A stretch of 64,000 nt of DNA from Craspedostauros australis (taxonomy: Eukaryota; Bacillariophyta; Bacillariophyceae; Mastogloiales; Achnanthaceae), in NCBI GenBank assembly GCA_026770025.1, contig JAMXDE010000047.1, forward strand, positions 62,001 to 126,000, in the 5' to 3' direction. The notes below the pieces were generated by a model. It searched no databases. It saw only the letters and a list, made by a program, of their open reading frames with translations, and was not told the DNA's origin. Made by a program: the position numbers and the translations under genes. Positions 41,961 to 53,442 of the stretch are shown piece by piece (within the stretch, counting starts at the first letter, position 1; the number at the start of each line of letters is the position of its first letter).

Positions 41961-44516
41961 GTGGAGCCACGCCCCCTGTACTACTTGATGCACCAAATTG
42001 GAGTGCGAGGCGCACTCGACATCTGCGTGAATGCATACCGGATGAACGGAATGCTGGAGAGCGTTCGCCTTCAGCCAATTCAACAGGCGCTGATCGGAGC
42101 GATGAGCAGCACCGCATCGGAGCAGCTGATGTGGATGCATCATCCGAGCATCAATGGCGTCCGTGATTATCGCACCCACTGCGAGTTACCACTGTACAGC
42201 GATGCCAACGGCCACGAAATGGCAATGGTGATCGGCGACTTGGACGACGTCGATACGCGCAAGTCGACCATCGCACCCGACTGCCACGAGGCCAACACCT
42301 GGTTGGGAGATTCCGGCGCCTCCTGTCACCTCACGAACAACGACGAGGGTATGATCAACGTGCGCACAGTGAATCACTCCATCAAGGTAGGCAGCGGTCG
42401 ATACCTCAAGGCAACCAAGGTGGGGGACAAGCGGATGAAGGTCATGCAGAAGAATGGCGATACCGCAATCATCCTCCTCAAGTCGGTGAAGTACGTGCCT
42501 GAGCTATGGGTCAACCTCTTGAGCATCAACAAGGCTCTCGAAAACGGTTTCAATATTAGCAACCAAGGTGTGATCATGTCCTTGGAGAAGAAGGGACAAC
42601 GAATTCGCTTCGATCGCATCATGGCGACGCACAGCGGATTTGTGAGCGGCGTGAACATGGTGGCCGCTCCTGCCCATGACGATCAAGCCAACGTCATGGT
42701 GTCGACGAAGAAACCGATCGACATCAACAAAATTCATAAAATGTTAGGCCATGTTGACACTTACACCATCTCTCGCACTGCGGGACGATACGGATGGAAT
42801 GTCACAGGGAAACTGAACGCTTGTGTGGATTGCGCGATCGGCAAATCGCGACAAAGAGGATTGATGAAGACTCTACAGCCAAGAGCAAAGAAAGTCGGAG
42901 AGCGACTGTTCATGGACACATCGAGTGTTCAGACATACAGTTTCGGCCGAGGCAAATACTGGCTTCTGGTTATCGACGATTACAGCGATTACTGCTGGAG
43001 TTTCTTTGTGAAAGAAAAGAGCGACGTCGGATCCAAGATGGTGGGGTTATTACGGTGGCTTCAGGCGAATCAGGAAGTGAGCGTGAAAAATGTGAGATGT
43101 GACAACGCGGGAGAAAATTACTCCACGGAGAAGCAACTACTTAATGCTGGGTTCGGACCGACTTTCGAGTACACCGCCGCGGCCACTCCCCAACAAAATG
43201 GTCGCGTAGAGCGAAAATTCGCTGTGCTATACGGAAAGGTGAGAGCTATGCTGAATCAGACGCATCTACCGAAGAGCTCTCGAAGTAAGCTGTGGGCAGA
43301 AGCAGCTCGCACAGCCACGCAATTGGAGAACATCATCGGAACAAAGACAAGAGAACCAGCGTGCATCCTATTCAACGAACAGATCCCCACCTACGTAGAT
43401 GGACTGCGTACGTTCGGGGAAATAGGAATGGTCCACATCGGAGGACGAACAATCAAGGCGAAGCTGGACAGCAGATCCAAACCGGCTATGTTCGTCGGAT
43501 ACGGCCAATCGCATGCTAGTGGTGTGTACCGGATGATGAATCTAGCTACAACGAGAATCCTAATCACAAGAGACGTGACATGGATGAACCAGTCATATGG
43601 GCAGTTCAAGGGTATTGCGAACGCCAACAGGTCAGTACTAATAGACCTGGAAGATGACGACTCTACATCGGAGATACCTTCCCCGAACAATAGAGTAACT
43701 TGGGAGCGACGTGAGGACACCATCAAGGGAATGGAGACCGACGACGCAGATCAGAGCAGAGGAGCCGGAATTGATGTAGATACAGAAGACGCTGCTCAAG
43801 GGCAAGATGACTTGCTCCCCACCCAAGGGGATGATGATTCGTACGATGATAACGACGATGAATCCGGAAGGGACGACGAGAAGGGACCATACGATCAAGA
43901 CGAGGTCCCAGTCGCAACACCTGTTAGAGGCATGCCAAGGATGCTGAAGGCTCTCGCGGGGTTCAACAATTCACCCATTCCAATGGAGGAACGAGACCTA
44001 GGATCCAGTGGAGAGTCAGAATCAGATGAAGGAGAGAATGAGACTACTCCAACAACGACTACCACACCATTGGCAACAGGAGGACAGAATTTCCACACGA
44101 ATTGGTCAACATTCAACAGAGACGTCGCAGGTATGATGATAGATACTACTCATGGTAAGATGAGACTCGACGACTTCATCACTGCGAGCCATGGATTGGA
44201 CCAACGATCACTCGAAGAGGGGTACGAGCAAGCTAATGTTGCAATGATGCTAGACCCTACCACATTCGAGGAGTGCTGGGATCATGCAGATCCTGAGAAG
44301 AGAACGAAATGGCGGGAGGCCATCAACAAGGAGTTCAACGATATGACCAGAAGAGGAGTATGGGAGAAGATCAAGATGAACCAAATGCCGAAGGATCGGC
44401 GATGCGTGAAGACCAAATGGGTGTTCAAGGAGAAGAGGAATGGTGTATTCCGTGCAAGACTCGTCGCATGCGGATACTCGCAGATTGCAGGGGTTGACTT
44501 CTCAGCACACCACGCA
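41961..44516 (+). pseudogene. F2(+) protease, integrase and start of RT
   Basis: The frame aligns with F2(-) from LYYLMHQIGVRGALDICVNA onward. Protease is WLGDSGASCHLT, with integrase RCDNAGENYSTEK and NGRVERKF. The RT start is CVKTKWVFKEKRNG up to VDFSAHHA. There the F1(+) 5' LTR begins, so RT catalytic residues and RNase H are absent. Codons after 44516 in the open frame are LTR-derived. Confidence 0.85.
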
Positions 44517-45309
44517 TGTCGAGATGTACATGTGAGTATATGTCAAGATGTACGTGTATATGTGCATCGTTCACCCGCTATTCTCTCATGCACACTTGGA
44601 CGGTATAACTATACTCATGTCGATAGTATACTGTGATTCGTCAGAATTACAGGGGAAATGGAACACACCAAAAGGGGCAAGATTTCTGGAGGAAATTTGC
44701 AAATAACGATTTCTGGAAGAATCAGAAGATCGTCCGTCCATGCATCAATGGTACCAAGAGAATCTCGAGGTACTTCCCAACTAAACCTCAGATGACGATA
44801 TCATCTGACAGACTACTGCATCACCAATGGAACGTGACATCTGGAGAGCAGAAGGACATCTACTGACGTCGACAGGATGTCAACATGTCACCACGTTGAC
44901 AGCTGTCTCCAAGTCAGAGCAGGAGGCGAAGATACGATGACCCATGAAGATCATGGATACTGAAGGTGAACTTCAAATGGCGAGTACTCATGGAGTAGAA
45001 GCCAGTATTGAATGAACAGAGTGTCGAATGCGGAGTATGCATCGAACACGAAGCATCGTGTAGCACGAGGACACGATGGTGAGAGAGAGAGAGAGAGAAT
45101 ACAGAGAGGAGCGAGAGAGGATCTCGTGTACCGACTCATAGTCGGAGACCAAATCTACGAAACAGATTGAAGCGCCGAGAGCATCGGGCAAGAGAACGAA
45201 CGGACACCGAGAGTATCGGAGTGCCAACGTAATGAAATAGCAAACAGACGACTATCAACCAACACCATCTTCCACGATTGTAGGTTACCGTGAGCGGAAC
45301 TTGCCAACA
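44517..45309 (+). repeat. F1(+) 5' LTR
   Basis: 793 bp, TGTCGAGATG...TTGCCAACA. It interrupts the F2(+) RT gene after a His-His-Ala codon series. Confidence 0.93.
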
Positions 45310-45321
45310 CGTTTATAAACG
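45310..45321. promoter_or_regulatory. Palindrome directly after the F1(+) 5' LTR
   Basis: CGTTTATAAACG, as in F1(-) and F3, followed by ATAGATCAGGG. It lies at the expected primer-binding position. Confidence 0.5.
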
Positions 45322-45391
45322 ATAGATCAGGGCGAGCCCGCGGATCGGATCGTGCAAGGAAGACGAACATCATTCGAGAGCAGCAGGCTGA

Positions 45392-48300
45392 ATGAGCGAG
45401 GAAGAGGAATTGAAAGACATCCCTCTGTCCAATCCGGCTATCAAGAGAGAAGAAGGTGCGAGTGAGACTCCACCACGACAAGAGAAGGAAGCAGCCGTGG
45501 CTACTGTCCTATCAGGCGCAGACGCAAGCGCGATCGACGAGACCAAAGAAGAACGGTCTGCAAGACTACATCGTAAGGAGAAGAGGATTCTCAAGGCGAT
45601 CAAGCAAGAGGAGACTGGTGTGACGAAGAGCATTCGCACAGCCAAACAGGGTGGGAAAAGTGAGACACCACCAGGAGGAGAATTTGTGACGAAAACAATC
45701 TCCGCGCAACAACAAGCGAAAATCGAAGAATCGACAACACAGAAACAAACGGAAATCAAGGGCGCGAGCGCACCAACGACGAAACAACGAATCAACATGG
45801 CGACATCAGCCAACATGAACAAGCGACGCATCAAGGCGCCGATGTTCAGTGGTGAACAGGAAGACTACAGCGCATGGGAGTCCCAAGCGAAGGCATATGC
45901 TCGTACACAGAAGACGAGAGACGTGATGTTGGGCAAGACCAAGGTGCCAACTGTGAGCAAGATCGCGGCAGCCGCCGATGAAGACAAGGAAGCGATGAAG
46001 GAAATCTACGAGCTGGGATGCGACTGTTTCAGCGACCTGATCCTCATGATGGATGCAGAGAAAGGAAAAGGCAAGCAGGCCATCCAGTACATCAACCAAT
46101 GCATCTCCGTCGACTACCCCGAAGGAGACGCACACGCAGCGTGGAACGTTCTCGCGGAGAAGTTCCGACCATCCGATGCGGTGACGAAGATCAAACTCAA
46201 GCGCCAATTCAACAACGAAAAGATGAAGAGAGACACAGACCCCGACGTTTACATCACGCAACTCGAGAGCCTACGATCGCGTCTCCACGATGTCAAGTAC
46301 GAGATCACGGACGAGGAAATGATCATGCAGATTCTCAGCACGGTGAGCGTGGAATACAAAACCCACATCGTGAACTTCCAACACCAACTCACGTTCAATC
46401 CGGAACTGGTCACCATCAACACGATCAGAGGAGTACTCCGTACTGCATACGCCACCCACAGAGGAGGCAAAGCATACGTCGACGACTTCCAAGACAGCAA
46501 CACGAAGAGCAACGACACCGGCTTCACAAGCACCGGTAACTTCAAGGGTACTTGTCACAACTGTGGCGTGTATGGCCATAGATCCGCCGATTGCCCAGAA
46601 CGCAAGAAATCGAACAACAAGAAAAACAACAACAACAACAACAAAATGAACGGAAAGCGCAACAAGGGAAGCGGCTTCAAGGGCAAGTGCAACTACTGCG
46701 GCATCTTCGGACATCGTGAGGCGGAGTGCCGAAAGAAGAAGTTCAACGAAAGCAAGAAGAACAACGAACAAGCCAACGCGGCTACGGAAGGACACGACAA
46801 GAGCGGGCACGAGATGGTACTCTCTGCGAAGGACATGCCGCTCTGCATGTTGGTGTCCGACGACTACATCGAAGACTCCTTCTTCGATAACTTCGAATAC
46901 GTCGGGAGTGACGACGAAGTGCAGGATGATGAGATCATCCCGGAGTGGCTCAGCGAGGAGCCAATCATCCACGAGGTGGACCCAAGACGCGAAGTGAGTT
47001 ACGAATGCTGCTTCAACGCGCACGACCTGATCGGTTCATACGGCGACGAAGTTGAGATGGACGACGAGGCCAACGATAGCGACATCGAAGAGGCCATGAG
47101 CGATGACGACGACGACGCCGACGAGGACGGCGCAGATGAAGACGATGAGGCGGACCGCGGCGCAGCGCCTCCTCCCCCAGCGGCGGGGAACAACAGATCG
47201 GGCATCTTCGACGAGGATGACAGCGACGAATCCGAGGACGGCAATCATCCAGACGACAGCTTCAATCCAAACGAGCGTGTCGTCTACCCAGGGAATATCG
47301 ACTTCCCACCAATCGAGGATCCCAACAGGTCCAACTACCTCCATCGCCATGACACCGTCCCATATGCAACAGAGACAGCACTGGTGATCCAGAAGCAACT
47401 CATCTTCGATGCAGTGATGGAAGCAGGAGTGAGCCTGTTCCCAGGAGTTGCACAAGGAGTGCTGAGACCAATATGGGTAAACATGATGGGATCCATCCTA
47501 TCCGCGAACTTCAGATCAATCGAAGAGATTCTCGCCAACCCGGTTGTGATCAATCGCATACTGGAAGCAGCCGAGACAGAGACGATCCCAGAGACAGATC
47601 TTCATTACATCCTTGGAGGATGTATGCGCGTACTCTCACGCGAACGACCACGCGTCCACCCATACGATCCTGTCACAGGATCACATCGAAACAGCACCAT
47701 TCCATCGGACTACGCGCAACTGCCCGACGACATGGATGACAGAGACCATCATCATCCATACAACGAAGATGGAGTCCACGAAGACGACGACGGCAGCTTC
47801 GACGACGAGATAGCTGCGGCAGCAGTGGAGCAGCTCCACGAGCTGAGCACCAAGCATAAGGACAAGGTCAACAAGGACACCTGGCTCGCTGACAGCGGAG
47901 CTTCGTGTCACATCGTCAACTCGGACGCCGCTCTCTTCAACGTGCGGCACATCAAGTCCTTCGTCCAAGTGGGAGACAGCACGAAGCTGGATTCTCCCAA
48001 GATGGGATCCATTCGCTTGAAGGTCAAGCAGCGAGACAACACTGGCCACATCATCCGGCTCGATGACGTGAAGTACACACCGAAAATGGCGGTGAACCTT
48101 TTCTCTACGAACAAGGCTCTGTACAACGGTTACCAGCTTGGTAACAATGGCATTCTGATGGACATCATCAACAGATCCGGAATGAAGATCGTATTCGACC
48201 GAGTCTTCCCCACATCCAACGGATTCATCACGGGAGTGCAGATGCATCCCATCATGCCAACAGACGACGACAAGGCTTGCACAGCCATCGTCAAGAATCC

Positions 48301-51300
48301 ATCCAAGGAGATCAGCGCGGTGAACCTGCACCGAATGCTCGGCCACGCGCCACTCGAGACCATGAAGCGGACGGCCGCTCAATACGGATGGAAAATCATC
48401 GGCGAGATGCCAGTGTGTCGCGACTGCGCGGTCGCGAACGCAAGAGTGAAGAATATTCCGAAGGCAACCATTCCAAGAGCCACTCGCCGCGGCGAACGGT
48501 TCTTCATTGACATTAGTTACACTAAACACATAAGCTTCGGAGATAAACGCTACTGGACCCTGATCGTGGACGACTGCACGGATCACTGCTGGAGTTTCTT
48601 TCTCAAGAACAAAAGTGATCAACCAGGATACATCAAACGGTTCGTTCAAACGATCAAGTCACAGACAGGTGACCAACAGATCATCTTCCGAGGTGACAAC
48701 AGCGGAGAGAACAAATCCACGGAGGATATTCTCATCGATGCAGGACTCAACGTGAAATTCGAATACACGGCATCGAACACGCCGCAACAGAACGGCAGAG
48801 TGGAACGCAAGTTCGCGTACCTCTACACCAAGATCCGCTCCATGCTCAACGGAGCACAGCTCGACGAAGAGTATAGGCATGGCCTGTGGGCAGCAGCTGT
48901 TAGCACTGCCACCGCCATTGCCAACATCACTGTAGCGAAGAACCAGAAGGAATCACCACATCGACAATTCTTCGGCAACGATCCACCATATGCGGATGCA
49001 CTCCGCACATTTGGAGAGGTGGGTGTCGTGAAGACTACCTACGGCGGGATTACCGCCAAACTCAAGAATAGAGGAGAAGAGATGGTGTTCATCGGATATG
49101 CACACCAACATGCATCAGGGGTCTACAACATGTACAGACCATCGACCAAGTCACTCATCTACTCACGCGATATCAAGTGGCTCAACCAATCATACGGACA
49201 GTTCCGTGGCTGGGCACCAGCACCGAACATATCCAACGAAACAGGAACAACGGACGCAGACGGCTTCACAACCATCGGACGGAAGGGAGCAAGGCCAAGG
49301 ATGGCAACGCGTCAAACATCGGAAGCGAAGAGAGTATCTTTCGCTGACAGCAACAGGTACTACATCCTATCAGACAGCGATGATGAGGATAATGAGGACG
49401 ACGGAGCAGTAACGAAACTGGTCCACAATGACGAAGAAGATCGGAGCGAATCCAATCATGAAGATGATGAGATCCTACCATCCGGCAACGAAGCCGATGA
49501 TGAGACAGGTGTTACCCCTCCGAATACACCAGCGAGGTCTACACATGACAGTCTATCCAGACCTCCACCGAGCAAACCAAGCAAGCGTGACATAGCTAGA
49601 AAGGAGAGGATCCGACGTCACGAAGCACGAGGCAGGAAGGGAGAAGTTAATCCCAAGACAACTGCTGGGAAGAGTATTCCCAGAGCTCTGCGTGAGCTCG
49701 CAGATTTCAACGAACGAGGTCGAAAGGAAGAAGGCTATGAGAGCGATCCATCATCCAACGAGGCGAGTGACGAACTCAGCGATGAGATGATCGACGACTC
49801 CAACAACGAAACTACAGATGATGAAGAAATCGAAGACGAAAATGAAGAGATCGAGATCACTCATCATAGCACAACAGGACTATACGGAATGAATGCAATC
49901 ATTACCGAATCACCAGCGATCGACATCGGATTGTCGATGCAGGACGAAAACAAGGAACCAGAGAAGCACATCGAACCTACAACATTCGACGGAGCCTTCA
50001 ATCACCCAGATCCCATCCATCGAAAGGGATATCGAGCAGCCATCAAGAAGGAGTTCGACTCCATGGATACACGCAAGGTATATAGCAAGATCAAACGAGA
50101 CGCCATCCCACGCGGCCGCAGATGCTGCAAGTGCAAATGGGTCTTCAAGCTGAAGCGTGACGGCACACATCGAGCGCGGCTCGTTGCATGTGGCTATTCA
50201 CAAGTCGCAGGAGTAGACTTCCAAGAGCATTACTCACCCGTCATCCATGACGTGACCTATCGGGTCATGATGGTGATCATGCTAATCAAGAAGATGGACT
50301 GCGCACTCGTCGATGTCGTAACAGCATTCCTACATGGAGACCTCGACGAGGAGATCTACATGAACTGTCCCAACAGGATGGATCATCAACCAGACGAAGC
50401 CCTGACCCTACACAAGCCAATCTACGGACTTGTACAGAGCGCCAGGCAATGGTTCAAGATGTTGGTATCGACCCTCAAGAATATCAACTTCGAACAGAGC
50501 GCAGCAGACCCGTGCCTGTTCTACAGGAAGACGAACAAAGGAAGCATGATCGTGGCCATCTACGTGGACGATTGCTTCTGTTGCGGAGACTCCAAAGCAC
50601 TGGAGACATTCCTGAAGGACATCCAAGGCAGCAAATTCAAGGTGACAATCGAGCGCGGACTCGGAGACTACCTCAGCTGCAACATCGAACTGAACCATGA
50701 CAAGACTAGAGCGACATTGCGTCAACCACATCTCATCCGACACCTCATCGAAGAATTCGGAACCAAGGTTGAGAAGATGCAACGCTATGGGACACCGGGA
50801 ACCCCGGGTCAAATCATCGTACGACCATCCGAAGATAACGGACTGCAGAAGGTCGGACCGGAAGAACATGCCAAATACCGCCGAGGCGTCGGTATGCTAC
50901 TCTTCCTCATCAAGCACTCGCGACCAGATATCGCAAACCCTGTGAGGGAACTCTCCAAGGTATTGATCGGGCCCACCAAGGCTGCAATGAAGGAGATGTA
51001 TCGGATCATCAAGTATGTGATCGATACAAAGGACTATGGATTGAAGATCCATCCAGCGCGTCCAGACGACGACGGCTGGGACATGGAGCTCTTCTGCAAT
51101 AGCGAATATGCAGGAGACAAGAACACGAGAATCAGCGTAGGGGGATTCATCCTATACCTGTGCAAGGTACCAATCCTTTGGCGATCCAAGGCACAGAAGG
51201 CTGTCACACTCAGCTCATCCGAAGCAGAATACGTTGCCCTTTCCGAAGCGGCAAAGGAGATCTTCTTCGTCGTGCAGCTACTCGAGAGTGTGGGCGTCCC

Positions 51301-51559
51301 AGTGAAGACACCGATCAAGGTCCGCGTGGACAACATCGGGGCGATCTTCATCGCCAAGAACCCATCAACATCCCAACGATCGCGGCACATCGACGTGCGC
51401 CATCACTACGTGAGGAATATGGTAATCAACAAAACCATCGAAATCATTTTCGTCAAATCCGAGCAGAACACAAGCGACGGATTCACCAAGAACATCAAGG
51501 CCGACTTACAACGCGAACATGAGAAGTCGTACCTTGACACATCGAGAACATTCGAATGA
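45392..51559 (+). CDS. F1(+) gag-pol polyprotein
   Basis: 2055 residues, uninterrupted. CCHC knuckles are at about 387 and 433. Protease Asp is at about 834 (WLADSGASCHIV). Integrase has Asp about 1040 (FFIDISYT), Asp about 1102 (RGDNSGEN) and Glu about 1138 (NGRVERKF), a D,D-35-E spacing. RT YVDD is at about 1724-1727 and RNase H follows from about 1900. The first RNase H aspartate is replaced by Asn (FCNSEYAGDKN, about 1903), while F3 and F2 have Asp there. It ends FTKNIKADLQREHEKSYLDT. Apart from that residue it looks competent. An acidic, probably disordered region fills about 490-800. Confidence 0.95.
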   Translation: MSEEEELKDIPLSNPAIKREEGASETPPRQEKEAAVATVLSGADASAIDETKEERSARLHRKEKRILKAIKQEETGVTKSIRTAKQGGKSETPPGGEFVTKTISAQQQAKIEESTTQKQTEIKGASAPTTKQRINMATSANMNKRRIKAPMFSGEQEDYSAWESQAKAYARTQKTRDVMLGKTKVPTVSKIAAAADEDKEAMKEIYELGCDCFSDLILMMDAEKGKGKQAIQYINQCISVDYPEGDAHAAWNVLAEKFRPSDAVTKIKLKRQFNNEKMKRDTDPDVYITQLESLRSRLHDVKYEITDEEMIMQILSTVSVEYKTHIVNFQHQLTFNPELVTINTIRGVLRTAYATHRGGKAYVDDFQDSNTKSNDTGFTSTGNFKGTCHNCGVYGHRSADCPERKKSNNKKNNNNNNKMNGKRNKGSGFKGKCNYCGIFGHREAECRKKKFNESKKNNEQANAATEGHDKSGHEMVLSAKDMPLCMLVSDDYIEDSFFDNFEYVGSDDEVQDDEIIPEWLSEEPIIHEVDPRREVSYECCFNAHDLIGSYGDEVEMDDEANDSDIEEAMSDDDDDADEDGADEDDEADRGAAPPPPAAGNNRSGIFDEDDSDESEDGNHPDDSFNPNERVVYPGNIDFPPIEDPNRSNYLHRHDTVPYATETALVIQKQLIFDAVMEAGVSLFPGVAQGVLRPIWVNMMGSILSANFRSIEEILANPVVINRILEAAETETIPETDLHYILGGCMRVLSRERPRVHPYDPVTGSHRNSTIPSDYAQLPDDMDDRDHHHPYNEDGVHEDDDGSFDDEIAAAAVEQLHELSTKHKDKVNKDTWLADSGASCHIVNSDAALFNVRHIKSFVQVGDSTKLDSPKMGSIRLKVKQRDNTGHIIRLDDVKYTPKMAVNLFSTNKALYNGYQLGNNGILMDIINRSGMKIVFDRVFPTSNGFITGVQMHPIMPTDDDKACTAIVKNPSKEISAVNLHRMLGHAPLETMKRTAAQYGWKIIGEMPVCRDCAVANARVKNIPKATIPRATRRGERFFIDISYTKHISFGDKRYWTLIVDDCTDHCWSFFLKNKSDQPGYIKRFVQTIKSQTGDQQIIFRGDNSGENKSTEDILIDAGLNVKFEYTASNTPQQNGRVERKFAYLYTKIRSMLNGAQLDEEYRHGLWAAAVSTATAIANITVAKNQKESPHRQFFGNDPPYADALRTFGEVGVVKTTYGGITAKLKNRGEEMVFIGYAHQHASGVYNMYRPSTKSLIYSRDIKWLNQSYGQFRGWAPAPNISNETGTTDADGFTTIGRKGARPRMATRQTSEAKRVSFADSNRYYILSDSDDEDNEDDGAVTKLVHNDEEDRSESNHEDDEILPSGNEADDETGVTPPNTPARSTHDSLSRPPPSKPSKRDIARKERIRRHEARGRKGEVNPKTTAGKSIPRALRELADFNERGRKEEGYESDPSSNEASDELSDEMIDDSNNETTDDEEIEDENEEIEITHHSTTGLYGMNAIITESPAIDIGLSMQDENKEPEKHIEPTTFDGAFNHPDPIHRKGYRAAIKKEFDSMDTRKVYSKIKRDAIPRGRRCCKCKWVFKLKRDGTHRARLVACGYSQVAGVDFQEHYSPVIHDVTYRVMMVIMLIKKMDCALVDVVTAFLHGDLDEEIYMNCPNRMDHQPDEALTLHKPIYGLVQSARQWFKMLVSTLKNINFEQSAADPCLFYRKTNKGSMIVAIYVDDCFCCGDSKALETFLKDIQGSKFKVTIERGLGDYLSCNIELNHDKTRATLRQPHLIRHLIEEFGTKVEKMQRYGTPGTPGQIIVRPSEDNGLQKVGPEEHAKYRRGVGMLLFLIKHSRPDIANPVRELSKVLIGPTKAAMKEMYRIIKYVIDTKDYGLKIHPARPDDDGWDMELFCNSEYAGDKNTRISVGGFILYLCKVPILWRSKAQKAVTLSSSEAEYVALSEAAKEIFFVVQLLESVGVPVKTPIKVRVDNIGAIFIAKNPSTSQRSRHIDVRHHYVRNMVINKTIEIIFVKSEQNTSDGFTKNIKADLQREHEKSYLDTSRTFE

Positions 51560-51579
51560 CCGAATGCACACAGGAAGGG

Positions 51580-52363
51580 TGTCGAGATGTACATGTGAGT
51601 ATATGTCAAGATGTACGTGTATATGTGCATCGTTCACCCGCTATTCTCTCATACGCACTTGGACGGTATAACTATACTCGTGTCGATAGTATGCTGTGAT
51701 TCGTCAGAATTACAGGGGAAATGGAACACACCAAAAGGGGCAAGATTTCTGGAGGAAATTTGCAAATAACGATTTCTGAGAGAATCAGAAGATCGTCCGT
51801 CCATGCATCAATGGTACCAAGAGAATCTCGAGGTACTTCCCAACTAAACCTCAGATGACGATATCATCTGACAGACTACTGCATCACCAATGGAACATGA
51901 CATCTGGAGAGCAGAAGGACATCTACTGACGTCGACAGGATGTCAACATGTCACCACGTCGACAGCTGTCTCCAAGTCAGAGCAGGAGGCGAAGATACGA
52001 TGACCCATGAAGATCATGGATACTGAAGGTGAACTTCAAATGGTAAGTACTCATGGAGTAGAAGCCAGTATTGAATGAACGGAGTGTCGAATGCGGAGCA
52101 CGCATCGAACACGGAGTATCGTGAAGCACGAGCACACGATGTAGAGAGAGAGAATACAGAGAGGAGCGAGAGAGGATCTCGCGTACCGACTCATAGTCGG
52201 AGACTGAATCTACAAAACAGATTGAAGCGCCAAGAGCATCGGGCAAGAGAACGGCGTACACCGAGAGTATCGGAGTAGCCAAGTAATGAAATAGCAAACA
52301 GACGGCTATCAACCAACACCATCTTCCACGATCGTAGGTTACCGTGAGCGGAACTTGCCAACA
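51580..52363 (+). repeat. F1(+) 3' LTR
   Basis: 784 bp, TGTCGAGATG...TTGCCAACA. Compared with the 5' LTR it has many substitutions (for example CATACGCAC against CATGCACAC near its start) and small indels. Confidence 0.93.
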
Positions 52364-52869
52364 CACCATTGTTTCTCTTGCCAACACCACCTTCATTGCC
52401 ATCACCATTGCCTTCTGTGGCAGAATCATTCGGGTTGCTTCCCCATCCTCATCTTTGTTGCCATCACCAGCATCGTCCTTGACAACAGCATCGCTGTGGG
52501 TAGCACCACCACCTTCGTTGCCATGGCGGCGACCATAGCCACTGACAATGCTATCCTGGGCGTCATCACAGCTGTCTATGTCAATGCTGCCCCAATCAAC
52601 ACCACCGTCGCTGTCAGCATCATTGTGGCCATCGAATGCATGGCGGATAACGCCATGTCCGTCATGAAATAGGAGTAGTACCTTTGTGTGCAGTCTGGGG
52701 TAGCCGTCGTCAAAAATGGAATGGTTGATGTAGATCATCAAGAACAAGTTGAAAAACGCAGATGATAGTTGGATTGGATAGATCGCCCTGATTATTTTTT
52801 GTCGATGGCATGGATGATACCAATGGAAGGGTTGTTGACAAACAGGATGGCGACGAGGAGCACGTAGCC
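52364..52869. other. Unassigned sequence between F1(+) and F5
   Basis: About 500 bp with many CACCACC/CATTGCC-type triplets. Open frames on both strands are low-complexity, and one crosses the LTR edge. I see no gene. A second CTTGCCAACACC near 52378 echoes the LTR end. Confidence 0.4.
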
Positions 52870-53260
52870 TAATAGAGCTAAACTAGTAACCACCTTAGCG
52901 AGAGAGACTACGAATCATCTGACTCGTCAGGATTCCAATAGATCGAACGGACACTTTATCGAACCCCACGTTTGGAGACAGATCCAGAACCTTGAAGCGG
53001 ATCTTCGGAATTCGTGTCAAGGAACCAATGGAGTTCCGATAAGCAAGTTTCTGACACCCACCATCGCCAAAACGCCGACGCACGGAACCAAAGCCACAAC
53101 AGCGAACATCATCGCCCATTGTCTCTCACAGAACCCAGACGACGGATCTCGACCCACGGTACTTGGGCTACACAACCCACACGCATTGTCATACAGGACA
53201 TCACAGGAGATCCCCCTCGAAGAGAAGAACCATAGCACTAATCTCATAATCCGCACGTTT
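52870..53260 (+). repeat. F5 leader/LTR repeat
   Basis: About 90% identical to 15616-16006. Here it continues through CGCACGTTTCTTCACC to the gag start at 53443, which ties the repeat to F5. The matching downstream copy expected of an LTR is not present after 59507. Confidence 0.6.
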
Positions 53261-53442
53261 CTTCACCATCTACCAGTATTCTAAATTGACTACTTGTGGA
53301 ACAGAAGACTCTCGTCCGGATCGCTTGCCAGTCAAGCCTCTGCCTACAGCTAAAGAACAGCCAACAAGACAACAGCCATTACGTTTGAGCTCTATTAGAT
53401 TAACAGTCGCAAAAGATTGTCAAGCTCTTAGACCTCTGCAAG

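Larger units (their letters stand above)
44517..52363 (+). mobile_element. F1(+): Ty1/copia LTR retrotransposon with an intact polyprotein
   Basis: It has complete 5' LTR 44517-45309, palindromic leader, one gag-pol frame, AGGAAGGG tract at 51572-51579 and complete 3' LTR 51580-52363. The LTRs differ at many sites and small indels, clearly more than those of F1(-) or F3. The left flank is the F2 RT gene (acgca) while the right flank is unrelated (cacca), so there is no target-site duplication. It may be a chimera of two insertions. Confidence 0.92.

Noticed and set aside
51977-52747. 256-codon minus-strand ORF across the F1(+) 3' LTR edge
   Set aside because: It crosses the LTR boundary at 52363 and is low-complexity outside the LTR.
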